From Allodiplogaster sudhausi (Eukaryota > Nematoda > Chromadorea > Rhabditida > Diplogasteridae): 64,000 nucleotides of DNA. How positions within the stretch are numbered: position 1 is the stretch's first letter; each line of letters opens with the position of its first letter. The notes under the pieces are model-generated. The model searched no databases. It was not told where the DNA came from and saw nothing but the letters and a program-made list of their open reading frames with translations. Location of the stretch: NCBI GenBank assembly GCA_945643635.1, contig CALZFC010000077.1, forward strand, positions 1,250,001 to 1,314,000, read 5' to 3'. The position numbers and the translations under genes are program-made. Below are positions 44,121-55,091 of this stretch, in pieces.

Positions 44121-47040
44121 TCATTCGGTGCATGGCAGTTTTAAAGTTGTGCTTCGGAACATTTTTTTAAATAACATTTCAGCTAGGCACGCCAAAATAG
44201 CCAGCGCGTTGCCGACTCCTAGAAGGATAAGAGGAATTTGCAGGCCGCCCAGTGTGAAGACATCAAACTTGACCTTCTCCACTCATCTTTCTCCTCATGA
44301 TCTCTCGCGCCTCCCTATGAAGATAGCGATTCATCTCTGAGAATGTTCGTAGACACAAAGAATTTTACATGTACATAATTGGAAATATTGGTCAAACATG
44401 ACTTAGAAAAAATATGTATTTATTATTTTAATTTATTTTGAAAAGGAAATAAATAAGAATATACATATTCGACCGACGTTATTGCTGTTGTACAAGCCGA
44501 GGAGAAGCTAAGTGAGCTCCTGGCGAATTCTGGGAACATCCTGGCGAAGCATGGAGAGCAGTGGAGTTCTTTCAAAAGTCATTTCGGCCGCGAGCCTTGG
44601 GTATCGTTGCGCGAGTGTTTCCATGTCAGAGGGGCTGACAGCAACCCTGACGGCGGAATTAAACAATTAACGGCTCTCGGTGAACCGTGTATGGATGAAT
44701 GCACATACATATATATGTATGTACATATGTACATACATATGTATGTATGTATGTATGTCATGCAGAATCCCCTCTCATCCATCATTATCCTTTGCAATCT
44801 ATGCTGTGCACTGAAGTACATTATTATTATTTGATCACGAATGAATTAACGTGATTATTTCTTGTCTTCATAAGTCAGTGTACATACATATGTATTCATG
44901 TATGCATTGTACTTTAGATCTGCTTTATCAAACTCGTATTTAGAAAAATAAAAGACAATAATGGAACCAACGTCGCAAGTTTACAGGTGTTTCGTAGGTG
45001 AGTGTTACTGATTCCGTAATAGGGATAGCTATCACGAAGTATTGATAGGTGATACTTTCGCCTTGCATTGTTGCACATCTGCAGATGGGCAAAATATTAA
45101 ATGTTACTTATCGATGAAATGCTCAAAAAAAATTGAAATTTCTCTTCATTTCAATTGTTTTAGCATAATGTTACATGTACTAAATGTTTAGTACTAAGTG
45201 TTTATCAATTTTACTGCCTCTTCAACAATTTTGGCATCATCTTTCATGTCATTTTACCCATACATACATATTTTAACGGCGTGATATGACAATGAAATGT
45301 TTAAAAACAAAATGAATTAAATTGACTACCCTATCGACTGCTTGTTGCTTATATCTTATATAGCCAATCGGTGATGAGTGACTGAGTTTATTTAACGATT
45401 CGAGCTGAAATTTCTTAGAGTAGTACAGTCAGGTTTTCATCAAATTAAATGTGCTAAAACATTTTTTTTTTGCTATAGGATACTTCTAATGAGGAACGTT
45501 TGCGTCCCTGGGAAAAGGCGAGAAAAGTAGCCAAAATTCAAATGTTTTGACATACAAAATAAATACGAGCTCGGACAAACACAAACCAGGGAATTATGAA
45601 GAGACACCTTCAAGCCAGTGATAAGATCGGCTTCGCCCGCAGAAACAGCATCGAGCATCTCTGTTAGGGTGCTCAACAAATTGAATTTGGCCCCCGCAAG
45701 TAGGCCACTCTCTCATTATTGCGTGCTATTTGACTGCCCGGTCGCACACACCCGCCGATGCTTGCAAAATAGCACATGCGCGTTTGAGAATGCGATGGGG
45801 TCCGCGGCAATTTGAAATCTTACATAATTTTTTTTTCGCTGATCGCGCTCTTTAAAAGCCTTGCTTGAAAGGAAAAGATGAAACATATGTATATTAATAA
45901 AGTGTCCATCTTCAAGGAAGCATTTCAAATTCCTGTCACAGACTGACACTACATCTCCGTCGCCATTTTGGGCTGCCGTCATAGCGAAGGCTGAATTATA
46001 GAAGATGTGGATGGCGAGCGAGCCGAGTAGATAGCAGTAGGCTGGAAGGCGCTTGTCAGTGAAGGGCGCAACAGGCACGACGGACGCGGAGCGATAGCCA
46101 GACAGGAGCCACCTGATCGGAGTAGTCTTGAGCACTTAAAGGTGCCTTTCGTTAACGGACTTAAAAATTCAATTTTGAATTCGCGCCTTTTTGCATGGTA
46201 CAAGGGTGAAATGGCAGCACTTGTGATTTCGAGACGCGCGAAAAGAGAAAATCAAATATGTTTTCGAGCTCCTTTAAAAGAGTACAAAACTCAGTGCGTA
46301 TTCTATTTTTGATCAATAAATAGCGTCTCTTTAAATCACACCCTCTCTCGCTACTTTTGTGTCAGACAAAAAGGCAAGAATGCATGAATTTTTGTTCCTT
46401 TAAAATATTTTTTCTAAAATTTTTATTGTAACCCTAAAATCATGACCAATGCAATAAAAAAACAACATAGAAATTAAAATGGGCTTCCAACCGTTTTATA
46501 ATATCCATTAACACGACGACATAAAGCGTTTATTGATTGATAGATTGATTTGAACCTTTTTGCGAAAGCCGCAGCATAGATCAAGCAAAAGGCGGCCAGA
46601 ATACACGCGTAGGTCGAGAGGTGAAAAACGAGGAATTCTTCGGGCTTCCAAAATTCGCCATCATCCGCTCGTGTAAAGAATGCAGTCTGAAGAAAGATAA
46701 AACCCAATTGTTTTTTAACTAATGGTTTTTTTTGAAGAAACCGAAACATTTATGGTTAGTAGAAAATAAAATAAATCCAACTGTGCTGTAGTAAAATGGC
46801 GTCGAGAGCACATTCAAGTGCTTGAGCCTTTCTCGACTGGGCATCAATGCAATAGCGATAGCGTCAATCGAAAGAAGTTGAAGAACATTAACGTAGAATC
46901 TATCTCTATGCAAATGATATTCATAAAAAGGAAAGACATTTGGTTGAGGGCCACTTACTTCGCCCGTTTGCACTTTTCCAGCAGCTCCATCAAATTTACC
47001 GTCTATTGTGAATGGCTCTATTTTTAAACTCGCGCCATAT
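44121..47040 (-). CDS. Probable ionotropic-receptor-like (iGluR/IR) membrane protein, exon map partial
   Basis: Minus-strand exon candidates, 5' to 3': about 47040-46959 (IEPFTIDGKFDGAAGKVQTGE), 46836 downward (SRKAQALECALDAILLQ), 46686-46556, 46126-45953, 45709-45608, 45507-45484, about 44634-44538 and 44273-44121 (TGA). 46686-46556 encodes WKPEEFLVFHLSTYACILAA, a first membrane segment. 46126-45953 encodes RLPAYCYLLGSLAIHIFYNS, like pore and M3. 45709-45608 encodes LSTLTEMLDAVSAGEADLI, like the start of the second ligand-binding lobe. The last exon encodes FTLGGLQIPLILLGVGNALA, then ILACLAE and a short tail, very like M4 of insect IRs. Not all phases join, so some exons are missing or it is damaged. 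It would be a ligand-gated cation channel; inference from topology and local motifs only. Confidence 0.45.
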
Positions 47041-47716
47041 TGCTCGACATAAGCGCGATAGCATGTGACTTATGGAGTCAATGGTCAAAAAAATATACAT
47101 ATTACTAGCCAAGAAGCATTCGAGTCGTACACCGAGAAAGCGGTGAAGCGTTTTCCGTTATTTTATTCTCTGCCAACTTTGCGCACGAAACAAAGGGAGG
47201 CATAGAAGATATGCACATTCCCACTGCTACTGTGTGCCAATTGTTACGTTATATATAGCATTTTTTACTCGCGCAACAATTCACATGACATTCGCTTCGC
47301 AACTTTCAACTGCTGCCTCTCTCCCTCTGACAGTTAGCGGTGTTAAATTTCAAGCATTACATCTACATTCATACTTCTTTTTTCTCTTTGTTCACTCTCG
47401 TCACCTCACATATGTTTCTTCTATAACCTATTGCATTCATATAAGTCTAAATAATATTTCTGAACATATACATAGGTATGTATGTACATACATATATGAA
47501 GATTTCATTAATATATGAATTTAGATATTTATTGGTATAGATCTAACGCCAACCTTTTTGTATACATTGACAAGCATCGCGGAGGAATTCCCAGTCCTTT
47601 CACAAACTTGTTCGTGAGAAATCTGCTATTTGTTCGCTGTGTTCAACGAAGGCAAGTGAATGCAAAGTTTATCAAAGCTTTTACTTGGTTTTTTCAAATG
47701 TAATTTCTCGTGTTCT
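47041..47716. other. Spacer between receptor-like gene and right arm
   Basis: AT-rich with TGTATGTACATACATA repeats near 47475. From 47640 it matches the 3' flank of the left-arm copy. No exon supported. Confidence 0.4.
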
Positions 47717-49282
47717 TCAAGTGCACTTTACGTCCTGCACGGCAACAGAGTTACCGTTCTCGTCGACGACCTCAAGGCCGTAGAATGGGTTGCAGCGCAT
47801 CTTGGACGCAATCGAGATGAAACCGTTCAGCTGAAATAAGTCGCCATTCTATCCTGCTATTTTTACAACGATATCATCACTACACCGTTCCACTGCTAGC
47901 TTGATTTGCTTTCTTGACTTTTCTCCATTAAATAAATTCCTTGAGAGAATTTTTTTATATTTGTTGATGCGCGTCTTTTTTTTCGTAATGCCAACTCCGC
48001 GCTTCAATTACGACAAAAGTTTGAGAGATGAAATATTGTTGATTCCTTGAGCCGCCCTCACCGTGTACTGGATGGGCTTGCCATTCGTGCATGCAATCTC
48101 ACAGTAATTGTAGACGGCCGTGGTCGTGAAGGTGCCCGGAGGCTGTTGGTGTGGAGTCGTGCATTTAGCATCGCACACTCTCGCGTCAGCACAGGTTGCC
48201 TGAAGTTTAAGCGTCAAGTTTACTTTTCTAGTTTCAATTTTTTTCTTGTTTCTGCTTACTTTTTATAAGTTTGAGGAAACAAAAAAAACATTTTTAGATC
48301 GAATTTTTTTTCTCTCACTTCGCTGTCAACTCCACTTTTCTTTCGCAGCAGCAAATGAAATGTCAAGGAAACAACGCGCTTCCAGAAGAAATGTCGTGTT
48401 AACAATGACTTTTTTCTCTGTGAGATTTTAAAAAAACGAAACTAGATGAGAGCGGTGTCTATAATAAAAGAATGCTACGAACGAAGACAACGGATAAGTC
48501 CTAAAGATATCAAATTTATAATTCTACAAATGAAAGAATTAAAATATATAAAAAAATACATGAAATTATATATAATTTATTTTAGTAGTAATATACTCTT
48601 TCTCACAGCAGTAGCTCCTTCGTAGGTGGGCGCAGTGTCCGCGCTGCATCTGAGGTATTGAATAAACATTGGATTGTTGCTCCGCTGAAAAAAAAACGTG
48701 TTTTTTGCTGGATTGAGGGCCGGATATGCCAATCATAACAATAATTATATTTCATGAGCTTACGTCATCCTTGATCGTGACACCAGCCGCCGTAGTAAAG
48801 TGTCGCTATTTTGGGGGGAGAACTCGCGGGGCTTGCCTACAGGGGAACGTCTGATTCTCTTGAAAAAAGTACTCTTTTTCTGTCTCTAACACGTCTCCGG
48901 CGAGATCTGACCGGTCCCTCCACCTTCCAACCGGGTACATGCTGTCCGGCCACCCTTGCCGGAAGACAGAGACAGCGAGAGAGTATTTAAAACTGAGAGA
49001 CACAACTTGCCGGGTGGAGGAAATTTGCGACGCTATGGTCATAGCGTCGAAGATTTCTCCGGGAGATCGGCCCTTTCCGGAGCAAATGAAATTGCACTCG
49101 TGCTGATTAGCAGAATATTCGGAATTCCGGAGCTATGCGTTCTGGAAAATTGCGATGAGCATGTATTGCATTTCGCCCCAGCAAATGAGTTCTTTTGCTT
49201 TTGTTTTGTGTTATATTTTGTTCATCCTGTTATAATTGTACTGGTTAAGCTGTTTTAGTTCCAAGTAATGCAACGATTGTAG

Positions 49283-49474
49283 GGATTGGCTTCGGCCGTG
49301 CTGAAGTGCGGCAAGAAAAAGGTGTTGCTCGACTCGAACGAAGTCAACGAGATTTCCAATGTCAACTCGCCCCAGAACATTCGCCGTCTCATCAACGATG
49401 GCCTCATCATTCGCAAGCCGGTCGCCGTCCACTCGCGTTTCCGCGGAAGCAAGAGCAACGAGGCGCGCCGCAAG
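49283..49474 (+). pseudogene. rpl-19: Ribosomal protein eL19 gene fragment
   Basis: The exon encodes [40 protein letters not shown] and [23 protein letters not shown], the conserved N-terminal region of eL19 of the large ribosomal subunit. It is bounded by an AG acceptor and a GT donor, so it derives from genomic DNA with introns and not from an mRNA copy. The short first exon of eL19 is not found. A piece at about 49792-49830 (GCCGGTAAACCGGCTAC...) looks like a decayed next exon. It cannot make the full protein, which is about 190-200 aa in animals. Confidence 0.85.
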
Positions 49475-50147
49475 GTTGGAGAGAACTCGAGAATATCTGC
49501 TATATATGGAGATATTAAAAACCCTTATGCACTCGGTGATATCTTCCGTTTAATATATTAAGAACCTTCCTCCTTTTCTGCCTGAATTTGGCTGGATATT
49601 AAGAAGCCTGGCTATCATCGCTTTTTCTTCATGAATTATTCTGCGATTGTGACGCTTATCATATCCGGATGTACTGCAGTATTCCTTCTTCTCTTCTTCT
49701 TCTTTTTCTACTTCTTTTCAATCAAACTACGCATGTTCCACTCAACTTGCGCCGAGTTTTCATACGATTCTTATTTTGTTTTTGATTTCAGGCCGGTAAA
49801 CCGGCTACTCGCAAATGCGCTTCCTCCTGTTCACCACAACCCGCATATATGTCGCAGACATCGGTTCAGGTTCTTCTATTTTTACAGATTCAAGTTTTCA
49901 AATATTTTTTTGTTGTTAATTTTCGTCATTGCGAAATGTTCGGTATCTGAATGACTTCATACATCAATATACTTCGGTAATTACAGCTGTTATAACTTCA
50001 GGATCAAGGGAATTATCTAGATAATGCTCAAAATTACCAAACAATTTCTTAATTATGGTATTTCCCACTGTGTATCACGAGTTTATGTTGATTCTCTCTC
50101 TCTCTCTTGTCTCTCTCTTCTCTCTCTCCCTTCTCTCTCTCTTCTCT

Positions 50148-50179
<32 letters not shown>

Positions 50180-50311
50180 TCATTCTTTCTCTCTGATTTT
50201 CTTTCCTTTTCAAACTAGCGAAAACGATTGATAAAAGTTTATTCCTAGGCAAAAAATTTACATCGTCAGAAAAACGGCCGTCCACTCGGCAGTTGGATGA
50301 AACGAAAAAAC

Positions 50312-50392
50312 TTCACCTATCGGGGATCGAACCTGCGACACTAGGAGCTGTGGGTGAGACCGCTGCCTACTGCGCTAGGCTTGCCGTCTCAG
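50312..50392 (-). repeat. tRNA-like (SINE-type) sequence
   Basis: On minus: A-box-like TAGCGCAGTAGGCAGCG and B-box AGGTTCGATCCCC. The acceptor and T stems do not pair as in a functional tRNA. Confidence 0.5.
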
Positions 50393-50718
50393 ACAGCACC
50401 AACAATGTGTTGACACAAACACAATAATGCATCGTCAGAGATTCTCCCGCCCTCCCGGCAGATGGTGATGGGTGGGGGAAGAAAGGTGGTGGAGCATGTT
50501 ACCGGGTCGGGGAGGTCCCGCCAGTTCTTCCCCCAAAAAAGCGACACTTTACTACGGCGGCAGACGTGCAAGAAACCAAGACTCTAGGCGACCGATGCGG
50601 ATAATTAGCGACAAAGTAGACCTGGAAGAAGATGAAGAAGAAAGAATGCAAACATGCATTCGGGATCAAAATAATAAAATAGGAAGTAGAAAAGCGTGTG
50701 ATAGTATTATATTATATA

Positions 50719-51382
50719 CCGCATTTTCGAATAGTACCCCCCCCCCTACTTTCTGAGACAATAGTGCCCACCTTTCATAATGCCATTGAAAAATAATACC
50801 CCTCACCCTAGTAGAACACCTTACCCCTCCAATAGTGCCCCCCCCCAATAGTCTAATACCTCAGCTCGATATTACCTCGAATGGATCATGGATGCATGGG
50901 ATGCTCTTCTCTCCAAAACGAACTGACAGCAAATTCATTCAAAATCTGTGGTAAAACGGATATTCCAGTGATGATTAAATTGAATTGGAGTTATGATTCT
51001 CTTTTATGAAAAAAAAATTTTGTTATCCAACTTATAGGGTATTACATTGAAAATAGTACAAATCCCTCTAATAAAGCCCCTCCCTCTAATAGAACCCTCC
51101 CTCTAATCCCCCGCAAGGTTATTTAAAAATAGTACCCATATGCATGTATGTATATAATTTCCAGGTCATGTTTTCGAAGGATCATCGATGTTTTGCCTGC
51201 AGATTTTATTACTATATTGCGGCAGGCAAAACCGCCTGGCATATTCCGTCAAATCCTGATTCGTCAAATGAAAATAAAACTCTCGTCTACATCTACTTAC
51301 TTCGGCACCAGATCTAACGGTCACCATCCTCAACAACATTGAAAAATAGTACCCCTCCCTCTAATAGAGTCCGAAAATACGG
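50719..51382. mobile_element. CCGTATTTTC repeat element, copy 2 (inverted, in host intron)
   Basis: Ends CCGCATTTTCGAATAG and, on the reverse strand, CCGTATTTTCGGACTCTATT. C-rich units such as CCCTCTAATAGAACCC and TTGAAAAATAGTACC flank a core (GGATATTCCAGTGATGATT) that is the reverse complement of the core in copy 1. Longer than copy 1 because of additional internal sequence (51125-51330). Confidence 0.7.
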
Positions 51383-52198
51383 TAAGTAAGATATGAACTA
51401 AATGGGAAAATCGTAAAGACCTATGTAGGACTGTAAAACAATTCAACATTGGGAACCGCATGCAATAAAAAGGAACCGACTATGGTGCTCACGAGGAAAG
51501 TCCAAGCGTCCTTTTGGGATTTAATCATGCCTCCTATGTACTTCTGCTAGTGCAAATATTACGAGGGCGGTCAGTTTTCTTATGTTCAGTGTAAATTAGA
51601 GAAGTAGACGTGGTTAAAAATGAAATAAATTAAAACCAATTGAGGCAGCACAGTAAGAAAAGAAACCTACGAGACATCGTCGCAGTTGGTTGTGAAGGTC
51701 GAGTACGACGGGAGGCACGGAAGAGGGCTGCAGCCGTCAGTTGTCGGGACTGTTTTGACCATTTGGGATGCTGAATAGTACAGAAAATGTTCTTTTTTTA
51801 ATTCGAAAATAAAATGAAATCGTAAGAGTTATCGGAGAAATGCAATTGAGGAGGAGATGAAAAAACTTCTTTATTAATTAATCATCTTAAATAGAAGGTG
51901 CGAAGACAGAGACTGACGCTGCACAACGCAAGTGACGTAGCGAGCAGTCGAACCGGTCGGAGCAAACAGATTATTTGCTTGGCAGAAGACCTCGCTCGGT
52001 AGAAGAATACGCATATCAGGACTTCCAGGAAACTAGCGAGAAGCTTTTTTCCATGAGGCAACAAATGTTTCGAGAGAAAAATGATGAGACAATGCCAAAA
52101 TATTCGATAAATCACAAAATATGTATATATCCATTAAAGTAGTGCTAACGCTTATTTTTAAATTAATTTTAAAAATAAAAACATTTTCCAGTGAATAC

Positions 52199-52199
<1 letters not shown>

Positions 52200-52242
<43 letters not shown>
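52200..52242. repeat. (TA)n microsatellite
   Basis: About 40 bp of ATATAT in intron 4 of the right-arm gene; absent from the left arm. Confidence 0.9.
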
Positions 52243-53743
52243 AATGAAAGTAAATGTTAGTAGTACCCACTGCACCATCGGAGTGGACGGGTCGCACGAC
52301 ATTCGACAGGGCTCGATATGCGGTGGGTAGCAGAAGACGCCGGGAGGACATGCCCACGTTGTTCTGCGGATCGTTGTTTCCAATAGGTCAGGACTCGAAC
52401 ACTGACATGCTGAAAAGGAGATTCTCGAGCAGCACCGTTGTCAAGCATAAAATATAGCTTATCATTCTCTTGACGTTCTTTGAAAATAATATATAATCTG
52501 GAATAGAGCGCGAAACAGAGGAACTGAGAGCGTGTGAAAACGTGTCAACGAACAGTATCGACAGTAGACTGGAGGCGAGTCGGGATAGACGACGGTTGGA
52601 TTCGCCGTGTCAAAGAAGCCTCCGCCGTTCTGCAAGCAGCTCAGCCCGCCAGTGTCGACATTGCCAGCTGCCTGTGGATTAGTAAAGTGACATGTCAATG
52701 AATGAATGTCCACGTGGATGAAAGAACGAAGCGATTCCGATTAAGTGGCCCGGATGTGCCATATTCTGGCATAGAATCAATGTCCTAGCCATTTTTTATA
52801 AGACAAAATTTTGAAGTTATTAGAATATGATACTTTAGATATCTAATGGTGCAGATAAGTCCTTAGAGAAAACGCATGATCGTAGCGGCTGTAGCTCACA
52901 ATCAGTGCTAGAGCAGCCGACTGACAACGACTCCAGTGCTGCAAGTGATTTGGACGCAAGGAGAAGTTGTGATGAAGAGGAGAGTGGAATCGGAGCAGAT
53001 GTGATTGAGGGGGCATTCTGCGGGCGGCGGAGCTTGGAAGACCGGAAAACCGCACGTCAGGCACTCTGGCTAGGAGGACACATTCGGCTTTTCTTCTTAT
53101 TCTTCTTCTTCTACTATCAGTTACACAAGGCACAAGCTACCGAACATGAGAGTTTTATAAGTATTAGAAAAAGGAAAAGCATACAATAAACACCATAGAC
53201 AAAATATATATTTCAAATATTAATGAACATAAAGAGTAACTTGGAATCGGCAGCGGCAACAGAGGTGTGGTGGAGGTGCTCGGGAGAGTTACAGTTCTCG
53301 TTGTTACGGTACTCGTGCTCGTCGACATCACCGTCGTTGTTGATGTTACCACGGGCAGTTCCTTGGGCCCCGATGAGCGGAAGCAGCCGACCACCGAGGC
53401 AGGCAGGAGAAGAATGATGAGTATGTACTGCTCGCGCATTCCGCAAGTTAAGTGGAATAAATGGCAATAAATTTGACAAAGCAAAGCAATATCGACCAAA
53501 AAAAAGAAAGTTTGCACTTTTAAATGGCACATTTAAATTTAAGCAAAATTAAAATTTTACGATTTTTCCAGTAAACTTCGGCCATAATGCTATAAACCAG
53601 CAATTATGTTCTAACATAAGATTCATTTGAAATTGTGCCGGACTAAAGCGCAAAAGAAGAAGCATGTGAACTCATCTGAATTTAATGCTCAGAGTAGTAG
53701 TAAATGTATCTGCTACTCTATTCGAGTCATCAATTACACGCGA

Positions 53744-53780
<37 letters not shown>

Positions 53781-54843
53781 TTTGGCCAGACGGGTCAGCG
53801 AGGGTATCGGCAAGACAACAGGAAGTTTGATACAAAAATAATTGACAACATTCCTAAAGTATACTTATCGTTAGAATTATGAGAATAGCAGATTTTACCA
53901 TTGCCAAATGATTGGCGTAAAGGCGAGAAGTTTGAAAAGAATGAAAATGAAAATGAGTGCGTTTAAGGTGAGATATGAACGGGGCTGGGGGATCTCGTTC
54001 CTTGCAGCGCCACTCTTACAAGTTCTCCCTTACAATTAGCAGTGATCAGTGATCAAGGATAGCCAGACGAACATGCGGGAGTGATAGAGAAAATGAATGG
54101 GTGCGACAGTCTCGCGCACAGCGTTCAAAAGCTCACAATTAGTGGTCAAAAGTGTCAACGGACCTTCCAATTAATTAAAATGTCTGCTTCCAATTAATGA
54201 TTGTAAAAAATAACCAGAGAAGAGATATGTACATACATACATAGTTTATGTCATTTCAACATGCGATGCTTTTCATTTCACTGAATATTTTGTTGCTGCT
54301 GCCATTGAACTCTTTCTCTTTCTCTCATTTTGTCTCTCTCTCTTCTCACTTTCTCTTTCTCTCACTTTCTCTTCCTCACTTTAATTCTCCCTCTCTATCT
54401 TAAATTCCCTGAACTGCAACAAACTTTATATGGCGAACATCATTTTTTTTTCTCTTTTTTTTCTCGTTTTACTGGCTTCTTTTTACGAATGTAAAGAATG
54501 TCTCGCTTTTTAGTAAACTCAACTAAGCTTACTTTATTTCCGGTATGAATAAGTCAGCACGAGGTACAGTAACGTTGTATTGATATGTAGATGCGGGGAA
54601 TGACGGAGGAGATTCGCGTAAGACAAGTTAATCTTTCGCAAAACGGGAAGGCGAGAAACAGAGTAACCAACAACCTATTCTGCCACTATAGGCTCTAGCG
54701 GAAAGAACAACAGCAACCAGTTTGCTACGAAAGCACTCTAGACAAAAAAAACGTGCAAAAATGAACAGAAGCTGTTTTTTTTTCTTTTTTTTCTATTAAG
54801 GGCGACAGTAAGTCTGTCGAGGAGTGGAAAGACAGAGCTAGAA

Positions 54844-55043
54844 TTACATACCAATTATCCGGGCTTTACAGTAGGCGGTGAAATAGGGGAGTGGAGCGAC
54901 AGATTTGTTGACCGAGACAACCTGGGTGCACATGGCCGATTCGACCGGCTCGTTGTTGAGGAAGAACACAGGAAAAGGTACGGCAGACATGATTGTGAGC
55001 CGATTAGGGGAGGGGAACTCAAAAGCAGAACCGTCTTTTATTA

Positions 55044-55091
<48 letters not shown>

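Larger units (their letters stand above)
48787..50560. mobile_element. Non-autonomous Harbinger-type element carrying an eL19 gene fragment
   Basis: Inverted ends of about 50 bp: CCGCCGTAGTAAAGTGTCGC(T)(A/T)TTTTGGGGG at both termini. CAG flanks at 48784-48786 and 50561-50563 are the target duplication; removing the element and one CAG restores the 81-nt exon of the host gene. Inside are a ribosomal protein eL19 exon (49283-49474), a CT microsatellite (about 50094-50190) and a tRNA-like segment (50312-50392). No transposase. Confidence 0.85.
47717..53439 (-). pseudogene. Thr-rich/Cys-module secreted protein, right-arm copy (transposon in exon 7)
   Basis: Exons on minus: 53439-53241, 53032-52922, 52667-52554, 52409-52267, 52032-51918, 51770-51671, exon 7 split as 50621-50564 plus 48786-48764, 48684-48607, 48199-48062 and 47830-47717 (TGA). 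ATG at 53439 gives a signal peptide (MREQYILIILLLPASVVG), then a Thr-rich stretch, then Cys modules (ECPLNHIC, ACPPGVFCYPPHIEPC, GCSPLPCLPSYSTFTTNC, TCADARVCDAKC, final DVKCT). Exon 7 totals 81 nt without the insert, exactly as in the left arm, but a 1.77-kb element with a CAG duplication interrupts it. Exon 6 also ends GATGTCTC|GTAGGT, two bases longer than its partner. Signal and first exons are sound, so it was recently functional. Probably an extracellular mucin-like protein. Confidence 0.7.
47640..54420 (-). repeat. Inverted duplication, right arm
   Basis: Reverse complement of 38840-43145, enlarged by a 1774-bp element at 48787-50560 and a 664-bp element at 50719-51382. Confidence 0.85.

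Noticed and set aside
49626..49954. Membrane protein open frame inside the eL19-carrying element
   Set aside because: Hydrophobic run arises from TTCTTC repeats; no start context or homology seen.
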